From Paenibacillus hamazuiensis (GTDB taxonomy: Bacteria > Bacillota > Bacilli > Paenibacillales > NBRC-103111): a stretch of DNA of 64,000 bases. Shown here piece by piece: positions 56,637 through 64,000 of the stretch. The stretch lies in contig NZ_JALRMO010000001.1 of NCBI RefSeq assembly GCF_023276405.1, positions 3,720,001 to 3,784,000 of the forward strand, written 5' to 3'. A program made the translations under genes and the position numbers. Position 1 is the first letter of the stretch. The number at the start of each line of letters is the position of its first letter. The notes under the pieces were generated by a model. It searched no databases and was not told where the DNA came from. It saw only the letters and a list, made by a program, of their open reading frames with translations.

Positions 56637-57578
56637 TTATTTCTTGCCGTAAAGAAGCTGCAGCGCTTCTCCGGCTATCGTTTCCGCGGAAATGACGCCT
56701 CTGGACAAGGACCATACTCTGCGGTCCACTTCGAATACCTGGTTGTTTTTCACGGCGCTGATTTGGGACCAGAGCGGGTTGTTTTTCCACTCATCCACAA
56801 TCGTTTTCTCCCCGCCCGTCATGAGGAACATCACGTCCGGGTTGGCTTGCACAAGCTGCTCCAGCGTTATTTTCGGGTACGCCTCGTTGCTTTGAATCGC
56901 ATCCTTGTAGCCAAGCTGCTCGAGCAGCGACCCGGCGTAGGCTCTGGACGTATGAGCGAAAAATCCGGTACTGTTCGCAACAGCAGGCAAAACGGTCCGT
57001 TTCTCGTCTTTCGGCATTTTTTGCTTCAGTGCGTTCATCGCTGTCTGGTGGTCAGCCAGCTTTTTTTGAGCCGCATCCTTGGCATTTAGAGCCTCGGCAA
57101 TTACGGCAAAAGCGTCCATGTTTTCTTTATAATCGGACCCGAGGCTTTTCAAAACGATCGTCGGGGCAATTTGCCCGAGTTTGTCATACACTTCCTTGTG
57201 TCGGCTCAAATCGGCGATGATCAAATCCGGCTTCAGCGATGCGATCAGCTCGAAATTCACCTCGTACCGCGAGCCGATCGACGTGTATTTGCCGATTTTT
57301 TGCCGGATCGGTTCGATGATGTTGTTCGCGTCTCCGTCATCGGCGACCCCAACCGGAGTAACACCCACGGTTGCAAGCGCGTCGACAAAAGAAAATTCCA
57401 AAGCGACAACCCGTTGGGGCGTGCCTTTAACAGACGTTTCTCCAAGCTCATGTTTCACCTTTCGCTCCGAGTCTTTTCCGCTCGTATTCTCTTGAACGGC
57501 CGGTGTTACGGCAGGCTTGGAAGAGCACCCCGATATAACCAAAAATAACGAAACTAAAATCATGGCAGCGAATCTCAT
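56637..57578 (-). CDS. Ferric-siderophore substrate-binding lipoprotein, second system
   Basis: 313 residues, peripla_BP_2 family. Lipoprotein signal FLVISGCSS (Cys ~18). Core motifs GTPQRVVALEF (~58), ASLKPDLIIAD and the VFEVDRRVWSLSRG end. Resembles the Bacillus citrate/schizokinen-type binding proteins, but the ligand cannot be fixed. AAGGGGG precedes the ATG. First gene of a three-gene operon (lipoprotein, two permeases) under two Fur boxes. Confidence 0.92.
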   Translation of the reverse strand: MRFAAMILVSLFLVISGCSSKPAVTPAVQENTSGKDSERKVKHELGETSVKGTPQRVVALEFSFVDALATVGVTPVGVADDGDANNIIEPIRQKIGKYTSIGSRYEVNFELIASLKPDLIIADLSRHKEVYDKLGQIAPTIVLKSLGSDYKENMDAFAVIAEALNAKDAAQKKLADHQTAMNALKQKMPKDEKRTVLPAVANSTGFFAHTSRAYAGSLLEQLGYKDAIQSNEAYPKITLEQLVQANPDVMFLMTGGEKTIVDEWKNNPLWSQISAVKNNQVFEVDRRVWSLSRGVISAETIAGEALQLLYGKK

Positions 57579-57607
57579 GTAAAAGGCCCCCTTGCTTTCT
57601 TAGACAA

Positions 57608-57648
57608 CGATAATCATTCTCATCGAGATTAAATGATAATAGTTATCA
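57608..57648. promoter_or_regulatory. Two Fur boxes before the second siderophore operon
   Basis: TGATAATAGTTATCA (57634-57648) matches the 7-1-7 consensus at 13 of 14 positions, and CGATAATCATTCTCA (57608-57622) matches at 12 of 14. Both lie within 70 bp of the lipoprotein start. Confidence 0.88.
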
Positions 57649-57738
57649 TTATCGTTTGTCAACAAGTTTTTCCAATGGCGCTGAGGCGCTTCTCTTCGAC
57701 GGCTGCCTTGTGCTGCCATAGTTAAATGCAGATGAAAA

Positions 57739-57773
57739 ATCCCCGAGACTGCCCATGGCAAATACTCGGGGAT
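57739..57773 (-). terminator. Terminator of the GH44 gene
   Basis: ATCCCCGAG pairs perfectly with CTCGGGGAT and TTTTT follows on the minus strand, 8 nt past the stop codon. Confidence 0.88.
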
Positions 57774-57780
57774 GCTTATC

Positions 57781-60700
57781 TTACGGCTGAGACGGCGACG
57801 CGCTAAGCACGATATGCGCAACCGTTAATTTGGGGATGTTTAAGGTGAACGTGTTGCCGCTGATCGATGTTATGCCTTCTCTTTCCGTAATTTGCGGGCT
57901 GTTGCTGTCATATGCCCACACTTTTGCCGAAGTGTAGCTTTTGTCTCCGGCGATGGTGAACGCCGCGTTCATGTCGTAATCGAAATTTTTGTTGATCGCG
58001 ATGATATGCAGGTTGTTGTCGTCGTCTTTGTAAACGGAGCTGTAAACGGAGCTGTTCTCCACATCCGTCGTTTCCGCCTTCACTTTCGTATCGCCGTACT
58101 TGGAGTTGTTGCCGTCATAGTTATTGTATATTTTCGCTGCCGCACTCGAGTAGGCCGTTTTTTCCGGCGCGATCATTTTCCAGTAATTGGCCATGTACAC
58201 GCCGTATTTGCCGAAAATGCCCAGCACATCAGCCATCGCGATGCCGCCGGAAATGTTGTCCTCGCCGCCGTAATTGTATTCGGTGAATGCAAGTTTTGTC
58301 CCCGGATTGTACATATCGATCGACTGCTTGATTCTTGGAATAAGAGGCAGGTAAGAGCTGTAGCTCTCGCCGATCCAGCTTGTTTCGATATAGCTCGGAT
58401 CCCAAAGCGATCTCGGTGCTTGCACGCGTGCTTTGTGCGTCTCCAGGTTATTTTGCACGTACGGGTTGGAAATGCGGACGCCGCCGCCCGTCGCTTCCGG
58501 ATACCAGTGCAGATCGAGCGCATCAAGCAGTCTCCGGTTGGTTTTCTCGGATTCGATCCGCAGTTTGTCAAGGTAATAATCGAGATACCAGCTGTAGCTT
58601 CCTTTGATCGTATCCCATTCCGCTTGATTGTCCATCATCAAATATTCACTGAAGCCGTACGATACCGGGCCGAACATTTCGACCGTCGGGTCAATGTTTT
58701 TCACCGCTTTCGCGAGTTCGATCGATTTGTTCAGCACTTCGACGCCTTTGGTCTGAGCCGGGTGCATATATTTGTGATTCTCAGCCCACAAAGCGGGCTC
58801 ATTGTCGATCTCGAAGCCTTTGACGCCGGTAGCCGTCGATGCTTTACCGTATTTGCTTACGATCAGGTTGACGAATTCATCCATGTATACGTAATTGTCG
58901 TTCAAATCCGGAGTCAGGCTGAACGGAGCGCCTTTCACCGGTTTTACTTCGACCCAACGGGAAGAAGGCGCGTTTTCAGTGACCGATGTGTTGTCTTTAT
59001 CCTTGGCGACATAACCGGCCGTTTGCAGCGTCAAGAGCGAATAGGAGCCTTTGCTGAGCGAACGCTCGTGGAAAGCCGTCGCTCCGATGCCCGGGATGTC
59101 CCACTTCGACCGGTCCATAATATTGCCGAAAAACCACGGCACATACCCATCGCTGCGCCAGTTATCGTCTTTGCCGGCGTTGGATGCGTTGTTTTCCCAG
59201 TTGTACGTCGACATCCGGTTTCCGCCCATCCGGCGAGCCGTCCAGTTTTCCGTACCTGTCAGCTCGTCGTTCGTACCGTAAATGTACGGGCTGATCGGCG
59301 CTTTTTCCGCGGTCGGGTCGATATTGAAGTTTACGTTAAAGGTGCCGGTTGGCACAAAAATCGTACTCAGCTTGAGCAGCTCGCTCCAAGCCCCTTCCGT
59401 GCTGCCGTCTCTGGCCCGGACGCGGTACGTATGCTGCGAGCCCGATGTCAGACCGCTGTGCGTGTAATAGGTGGTTAGTCCGTTTGCGAAAACCGCTCCG
59501 TCCACTTCGATGTCATAACCGGTAATATCTTCGTCCAGCTTCGCCCAGGTGATTTTGATCGACGTTTCCGACCGCTCGGCTCTGACGTTGCTTGGTGCCG
59601 GCAGCACCTGCTCACCGGTTGTTTTAACCGTTAACGTGGAGCTCCACACACTGAATTTGCCGTCCCGGACGGCCCTTACCTTATACGTATGCTTCGTTCC
59701 CGTCCGCAGCCATTCATGAAGGTATGATGGGGATGTTACCTGATACGTGCTGCCGTCCGCATAAACTTCATATCCTGTTGCCCCTTCCACAGGGTCCCAA
59801 GCGAGCCTAATCGATGTATCGGCGGGCGTCGCCTTAATGTTGGCCGGGAAAGCCGGCATGTCGAGCAGAACCGGCTCGGTTCCCCAGACGCGGGTGCCGG
59901 CGATATACCCGGGCGCCTTCTCCGTCGCGGTATAACTTGGCGCGTTCAAAAAAGAATAATCGTTCGATTGGTTGAAAACGGACCAGTCGGTTTTATTGAA
60001 CCATGTCGATACCGTTGCGTAAGAACCGGCATTAAGCGTGCCTGCCTGATCTTTAAAGCGAATTTCCAAATAATAGTCGGCATCCGCGGACGGAATCGGC
60101 ATTTTCACGAATTTCGTCGTGACGTTCGATTTCGTTATGGTGCTCCAGAAGTCTACCGCAAGCGACGCTTCCGAATCGATATTAAAGTAATATCGGGCCG
60201 TCAGGTCCTTTAAGTTTAGCGCCGTGCTGCCTGTATTTTCGAATTTAAAAGCGACCGAAGGCTGCTGCGTATTCGTGCTTGAGCTTGTTTCCAGGCTGAT
60301 TTTGAGAGCCGGCGCAGCCGAAGGTGCCTTTGTTTTCACCGTAACGGCTGAGCTCCAGTCGCTAATCCCGGTTGCCGTTTTTGCACGGACCCGGTACGTA
60401 TGCTGCGTATCGGCTTTCAAGCCCGTATGGGCGTAAGATGAGGAAGCCGTCTGGACGATAGCGCCGTCCGCCTCAAGCTCGTAAAGCGTCGCGCCGGAGA
60501 CGGCGTCCCAAGTGAGCGTAATCGTCGTTTCCTCCGCAGCGGCCCTAATGTTGCCCGGAACGGGAACGTTTTGCGGCGGTTCGTTTGCAACGGTAAACTG
60601 CGCTGCGCTGCGGTTCAGGCTGTAAGTCTCGGAACGGTCCGGCTTATAGATGGCGATCTCGACCTGATACGCACCTTGTGGAGCATCCGCAGGGACGGTC

Positions 60701-61359
60701 CAGCTTACCGGGAACGTCTTCGGCTGACCCGCTTCGAATGTCGCGCTGAACGGCGTTGTCAAAGCTTTCGAGCCGTCCGGACGGATCAAGCTGATCTCCG
60801 CCAGCGCGCTGGCATAAGTGCTCGCGGTTACGGTTGCGGCAACAACGACGTTTCCGCCCGGCTGGACGTAATCCGGAGCCGCTTCGGCGCTGCTCGTGAA
60901 GCTGAGCACCGGTGCGCCTTTCGTCACCGTCACATTTGTCGCCCCTGCCTGCCACGTATACATACCGTTCCAACCTGCGCCGAACAAACCGAAGCTGACG
61001 ATGTATTTGCCCTCCGGCAGAGCAGCCGGCACGTTCCACGTAAAAGGCACCGCCTTTTTTTCACCCGCGTTTAATTTCACGTTATCGGTGAACACCTGAT
61101 GCACTTTTTTCAGCGAGGCGTCGAATATTTCCAAGTCGACGAGAATGGACGTAGTTTCGGAAGAAGTGACGTACACATTGAAGCCCGCCGTTCCCCCTGC
61201 CGCTACCGTGGACGGCAACGCCTCCGCTGATGTTTGAAAAGCTGGCGCTGCAGCGGCGCGTTCAGGCAGCTGCATCAAGACAAAGCTTTGCAGAACCAGT
61301 ACGGCGGCAAGCAACAGCGCCATGAAGCGTCTTCCGCCGCTTTTTTGCAAATAAGACAT
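57781..61359 (-). CDS. Secreted multimodular GH44 endoglucanase/xyloglucanase
   Basis: 1192 residues. Signal peptide at 1-40 (ends PERAAAAPA). Two Ig-like domains follow (~45-250), then FN3 (~262-345), a CBM3 cellulose-binding module (~352-492; YYFNIDSEASLAVDFW, YYLEIRFKDQAG), two more FN3 domains (~500-665) and the C-terminal GH44 catalytic domain (~675-1185). Its acid/base Glu is in GFEIDNEPALW and its nucleophile Glu in LAFTEYNYGGED. Cuts beta-1,4-glucan backbones such as cellulose or xyloglucan outside the cell. GAGAGGAG precedes the ATG at 61357. The catalytic module at the C-terminus, behind the CBM, is unusual for GH44. Confidence 0.93.
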   Translation of the reverse strand: MSYLQKSGGRRFMALLLAAVLVLQSFVLMQLPERAAAAPAFQTSAEALPSTVAAGGTAGFNVYVTSSETTSILVDLEIFDASLKKVHQVFTDNVKLNAGEKKAVPFTWNVPAALPEGKYIVSFGLFGAGWNGMYTWQAGATNVTVTKGAPVLSFTSSAEAAPDYVQPGGNVVVAATVTASTYASALAEISLIRPDGSKALTTPFSATFEAGQPKTFPVSWTVPADAPQGAYQVEIAIYKPDRSETYSLNRSAAQFTVANEPPQNVPVPGNIRAAAEETTITLTWDAVSGATLYELEADGAIVQTASSSYAHTGLKADTQHTYRVRAKTATGISDWSSAVTVKTKAPSAAPALKISLETSSSTNTQQPSVAFKFENTGSTALNLKDLTARYYFNIDSEASLAVDFWSTITKSNVTTKFVKMPIPSADADYYLEIRFKDQAGTLNAGSYATVSTWFNKTDWSVFNQSNDYSFLNAPSYTATEKAPGYIAGTRVWGTEPVLLDMPAFPANIKATPADTSIRLAWDPVEGATGYEVYADGSTYQVTSPSYLHEWLRTGTKHTYKVRAVRDGKFSVWSSTLTVKTTGEQVLPAPSNVRAERSETSIKITWAKLDEDITGYDIEVDGAVFANGLTTYYTHSGLTSGSQHTYRVRARDGSTEGAWSELLKLSTIFVPTGTFNVNFNIDPTAEKAPISPYIYGTNDELTGTENWTARRMGGNRMSTYNWENNASNAGKDDNWRSDGYVPWFFGNIMDRSKWDIPGIGATAFHERSLSKGSYSLLTLQTAGYVAKDKDNTSVTENAPSSRWVEVKPVKGAPFSLTPDLNDNYVYMDEFVNLIVSKYGKASTATGVKGFEIDNEPALWAENHKYMHPAQTKGVEVLNKSIELAKAVKNIDPTVEMFGPVSYGFSEYLMMDNQAEWDTIKGSYSWYLDYYLDKLRIESEKTNRRLLDALDLHWYPEATGGGVRISNPYVQNNLETHKARVQAPRSLWDPSYIETSWIGESYSSYLPLIPRIKQSIDMYNPGTKLAFTEYNYGGEDNISGGIAMADVLGIFGKYGVYMANYWKMIAPEKTAYSSAAAKIYNNYDGNNSKYGDTKVKAETTDVENSSVYSSVYKDDDNNLHIIAINKNFDYDMNAAFTIAGDKSYTSAKVWAYDSNSPQITEREGITSISGNTFTLNIPKLTVAHIVLSASPSQP

Positions 61360-61472
61360 GATTTGTTCTCCTCTCTTCAATTTCAAGTGACGAGTCATAT
61401 CCTACCGCAATTTTCAAAGCAATACTGTTTGACAATTCACATTTTCAGGAAATAGTTCTATCGTCGCAAAAG

Positions 61473-62285
61473 TCATAAAAAACATTCCAGCAGCTGGTAA
61501 TAGCGAATTTTGGCTTGATCGACGTTGGCGATGCCGTATTCCCGATAAAATTCGGAGAGGTATTCCTCTCCGTAATTACGAACAATGCTTTTGGCCGCCA
61601 CCGCCAGGTCGAAATATTTGTCCGCCAACCCGCAGCTGCCCAAGTCGATGAAACCGCTGATTCGTCCGTCCTGCACCATGACGTTTGGCATGCTGTAGTC
61701 ACCGTGATTGACGACGACTTCGTCTTCCATCTCCGTCCTGCCTGCTTCGAGCCGGTCAAAAAGGCGTTCCGGCTCCTGACCCGGATATTTTTCACCAAGG
61801 TGTTCCAGGTCCAGCGTCCCGTTCAACAAGTTATCTCTCGCGATGGCAAGCCGGGTGCTCAGCGTATGATTGAAAGGGCAATCTTCCGCCGGCAAGCGGT
61901 GAAAGCTCTTCAATCCTTGCGCCGCAAGGCGTACGAGACCGGAAAGATCGCCCCCCCACCGCGCTTTGTCAGCCGCATCGAAACCGGCCACCGCCGTGCT
62001 GACCATGTATTCGAAACCGGCTGCTTCGTCGTAAAACAATACCCGCGGAGCAGATATTTTTCCCTCCAGCCAATCCATCCGCAGCTTCGCCGCAAACAGC
62101 GGCTCCCGGCTCGGTACCGGACATATTTTCAGAAATGCCGCCGATCCGTCCTGCTGATCAAGCCGATATGTGGAGGCTCCGGAGTAAGGAGCGTAGATAG
62201 GCGACCAAACGCACGCTTCCGTCATCCGCTTCAGCTTCTCCGGCATATGCTGCCGCCATGGTTGATACTGATCGTTATTCATCAT
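61473..62285 (-). CDS. Aminoglycoside phosphotransferase-like kinase (APH family)
   Basis: 270 residues. Kinase motifs: Lys in AAFLKICPV (~50), catalytic Asp in NHGDYSMPNVM (~190), and the metal-binding FIDLGSCGLADKYFDLA (~207), all in APH(3')-like positions. May phosphorylate an aminoglycoside or another small molecule; resistance cannot be inferred from sequence. The ATG at 62283-62285 overlaps the stop of the small upstream gene, so the two are coupled. Confidence 0.85.
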   Translation of the reverse strand: MMNNDQYQPWRQHMPEKLKRMTEACVWSPIYAPYSGASTYRLDQQDGSAAFLKICPVPSREPLFAAKLRMDWLEGKISAPRVLFYDEAAGFEYMVSTAVAGFDAADKARWGGDLSGLVRLAAQGLKSFHRLPAEDCPFNHTLSTRLAIARDNLLNGTLDLEHLGEKYPGQEPERLFDRLEAGRTEMEDEVVVNHGDYSMPNVMVQDGRISGFIDLGSCGLADKYFDLAVAAKSIVRNYGEEYLSEFYREYGIANVDQAKIRYYQLLECFL

Positions 62286-62602
62286 TTGCCCCCCAGCCAC
62301 GATCCGCTCATGGACCAAGCAAGTATATTTTTCCTGAATTCTATCAACTCTTCCTCGGATCCGAAAATGATTATGCCGGAATAACCCGAAGATCCCGGGT
62401 CCAGCAGTTGACCGATTATCTCTTCATCCAGATAAGGGTTTCCTGCTATAAACTCGTCGATTTCCCGATCGGTCGGCTCGCCCTCGATAAATCTGTCCGG
62501 GCCGCCGCGATTGTCGCTTACCGCCTTTCGGCGCTGCTCCATCGAATGCTCCATGATCTCCGAGACAATGCCCCGCAGATCGGCTGCAGTCAGCTGCTTC
62601 AT
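62282..62602 (-). CDS. Small protein of unknown function
   Basis: 106 residues, acidic, soluble, with no motif I recognise. Starts MKQLTAADLRGIVSE with AAAGGA upstream. The longer open frame extending to 62737 has no ribosome site at its start. Its stop overlaps the start of the APH-like gene (AAATGATG), so they form an operon and may act together. Confidence 0.75.
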   Translation of the reverse strand: MKQLTAADLRGIVSEIMEHSMEQRRKAVSDNRGGPDRFIEGEPTDREIDEFIAGNPYLDEEIIGQLLDPGSSGYSGIIIFGSEEELIEFRKNILAWSMSGSWLGGK

Positions 62603-62642
62603 TGTCCTTTCGCACCTCTTTGAATCTGCGAATCTATTAAAG

Positions 62643-63395
62643 CTATCCGGCCGACTTACTGAAGGAATAGGCAAACTCCGCCCGGCGGACAGCCAGTTCG
62701 AAAAGCTCGACGTCCGGCATCGCCCGCTGCTTGGCAACGCGGATGACCTTCTCGATATCGTAGCTGACGCGGCGGATTTGCACGCTCATATTTGCACCTT
62801 GAATATCTACGATCGAGTAACTGGCGCGATTATCCCCGTCAAAAGGGAGGCCGATGCTTCCGCAATTCACGATCGTTCTGCCCCCGGCGTTTCGCGTAAA
62901 CGCATGATGAATATGCCCGAAGCATACGAGCCGGGTCGCTTCGTGCCGATGGAGAGCAGCCAGCTCCTCCGGCGGCGCCCACGGCCAAACGATTTTGGCC
63001 AGCGCTCCCGGCGCGGCATGATAAAGCTCCGTCTGCATATCGTCTGCAAAAAAAGTATGTTCCGCCGGCCAGCCGCCGATCCATCTCTGCTCCGCCGACG
63101 ACAGAAGCCGTTTGTTGTATTCGAACGATCTGACGTTCATCGCTTCCTTGTCGTTTTTCGGCTGCCAATCGGAAACCTCGGCATACCTCGCAAAATAATC
63201 GTCGTGGTTTCCGCGGATCGACACAAGCGGGTTGAGCCCGCTTAGCAGCTCGGCGCATTCCGCCGGCTGAGGCCCGCGCATCACCAAATCGCCGAGAAAA
63301 ACGACGGCATCCGGACTTTGTTCCCGCAAATCGCGAATGACCTCTTCAAACGCAACGGCATTTCCATGTGTATCCGAAATCATGGCAAGACGCAT
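62643..63395 (-). CDS. Metallophosphoesterase (YfcE/MJ0936-like)
   Basis: 250 residues. The five metal-binding blocks of the calcineurin-like fold are present: ISDTHGN (~5-11), FLGDLVMRG (~38), RGNHDDY (~69), a middle His, and CFGHIHHAF (~160). Hydrolyses phosphomonoesters or diesters; the physiological substrate is unknown. GAAGGAG stands 9 nt before the ATG at 63393. It ends 40 nt before the small unknown gene, so may be co-transcribed with it. Confidence 0.88.
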   Translation of the reverse strand: MRLAMISDTHGNAVAFEEVIRDLREQSPDAVVFLGDLVMRGPQPAECAELLSGLNPLVSIRGNHDDYFARYAEVSDWQPKNDKEAMNVRSFEYNKRLLSSAEQRWIGGWPAEHTFFADDMQTELYHAAPGALAKIVWPWAPPEELAALHRHEATRLVCFGHIHHAFTRNAGGRTIVNCGSIGLPFDGDNRASYSIVDIQGANMSVQIRRVSYDIEKVIRVAKQRAMPDVELFELAVRRAEFAYSFSKSAG

Positions 63396-63497
63396 TGTAC
63401 CGGCTCCTTCTGCAACCGAATGGAAACGATTATAGGCGCAGGAATATAATTCCATGGATTATTATACCGAATGTACGTTCGTTTCTCAAGGGACCGT

Positions 63498-64000
63498 TTA
63501 TGAAAACATTTTGTTCAGCACCGGTATTCGCCTTATATCTTTGCTTCGCAGCGTTTTCGTCGCGATCAGGGCGCTAACGTATACGAGGAAAGCCATGCCC
63601 GCCGAAGCGGCCACATCCCATGCGAGCTGAACCCCCGAATTTCGCAAAAAAGCAAACGTCGCCTGTCCGCAAAGCGCTGTCGCCGCGAGGCAAATCCCTA
63701 CCTTGGCCAAATAACGCGCGTCCACGGAAAACCCGATGTAACCGGATACCGAAAAAAAGTTAAGCAAGGTGATGACGCAAATGCCGAAATTCATGCCGAG
63801 CGCCACGCCGTAAATCCCCCAATGCGAGCCGAAAATGTAAATCGCGATCGCTTTGAGCAGCGTCGCCATGATGAAGTTCCACATCGCCGTCTTGATTTTG
63901 CCGAGACCAAGCAGAATAGCGTGAAGCGGAGCTTCGAAATATTGCAGAAAATATACCGGCGCCAGCAGCTTTAGCAAATTGCCCGCCTCCGGCGCACGGT
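63498..64000 (-). CDS. SpoVB-family polysaccharide flippase, 5' part outside window
   Basis: The last ~167 residues of a MATE-like membrane protein (MviN/SpoVB group); the frame is open at the window edge. Seen: EAGNLLKLLAPVYFLQYFEAPLHAILLGLGKIK, then about five further membrane spans and a short charged C-terminus. The family moves lipid-linked sugars (peptidoglycan or spore cortex precursors) across the membrane. Supports a spore-forming Bacillota host. Confidence 0.8.
   Translation of the reverse strand, partial: RAPEAGNLLKLLAPVYFLQYFEAPLHAILLGLGKIKTAMWNFIMATLLKAIAIYIFGSHWGIYGVALGMNFGICVITLLNFFSVSGYIGFSVDARYLAKVGICLAATALCGQATFAFLRNSGVQLAWDVAASAGMAFLVYVSALIATKTLRSKDIRRIPVLNKMFS

Noticed and set aside
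57892-59478. 528-codon open frame on the plus strand inside the GH44 gene
   Set aside because: Antisense shadow caused by GC-rich third positions. Same explanation for long antisense frames at 1657-3039, 5563-6579, 7103-8278, 8768-9988, 38333-39523 and 48752-49861.

Overview
The window looks like chromosome of a Paenibacillus-type soil bacterium (Bacillota). The signs are strong AAGGAGG-type ribosome sites, paired YesM-type sensor kinases and AraC-type response regulators, LplABC/YtcP-type oligosaccharide ABC transporters, a SpoVB-family sporulation flippase at the right edge, TGATAATNATTATCA Fur boxes, and high GC with GC-rich third positions (hence many long antisense open frames). I see no tRNA, rRNA, CRISPR array or transposase gene.

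Layout. (1) 1-8.7 kb: the end of a leftward sugar ABC transporter operon, a divergent secreted PL11 rhamnogalacturonan lyase, a 1.2-kb non-coding stretch full of repeats, and a leftward AraC-type regulator plus YesM kinase pair. (2) 8.8-14.3 kb: FAD oxidoreductase with divergent LacI regulator; MetX-like alpha/beta hydrolase with divergent LysR regulator; a DUF1697 gene. (3) 14.4-19.4 kb: a complete Fur-controlled ferric-siderophore importer (binding lipoprotein, two permeases, ATPase) with a FhuF-like [2Fe-2S] reductase. (4) 19.6-22.8 kb: a secreted beta-amylase with a starch-binding domain, and a YcaQ-family protein. (5) 22.9-39.7 kb: a long leftward run for pectin and hemicellulose use. In transcription order it holds an ABC importer (binding protein, two permeases), GH43 glycosidase, pectin methylesterase, TRAP transporter (Q, M, P), kinase, regulator, kinase, an unusual receiver-kinase fusion, and a permease-less binding lipoprotein. 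(6) 39.9-41.2 kb: a 1.25-kb non-coding inverted-repeat element with six tandem 114-bp units in its middle. (7) 41.3-45.3 kb: an orphan sugar-binding lipoprotein divergent from a membrane-bound AraC regulator. (8) 45.7-51 kb: a GC-poorer MarR/MFS efflux pair and a large GH2 beta-galactosidase. (9) 51.4-57.6 kb: a TetR/MMPL pair with matching operators, then a second Fur-controlled siderophore importer that lacks an ATPase. (10) 57.8-64 kb: a 1192-residue secreted GH44 endoglucanase/xyloglucanase with CBM3 and FN3 modules, an APH-like kinase, a small unknown protein, a metallophosphoesterase, and a partial SpoVB-family flippase.

Working together. Secreted enzymes (PL11, GH44, GH14) cut plant polymers outside. 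ABC and TRAP systems import oligosaccharides and probably uronides. Cytoplasmic CE8, GH43 and GH2 enzymes finish the job, and several two-component or one-component regulators sense the sugars. The ATPase at 17.8-18.6 kb probably also powers the second siderophore importer.

The most unusual content is non-coding: (i) a dispersed family of long hairpin elements (4.1, 5.1, 39.9-41.2 and 51.0 kb) whose stems differ between copies but stay self-complementary; (ii) a separate ~190-bp element of four inverted 21-bp boxes (4.45 and 45.4 kb, with a diverged copy at 19.5 kb); (iii) a 308-bp MITE-like inverted repeat at 34.3 kb.
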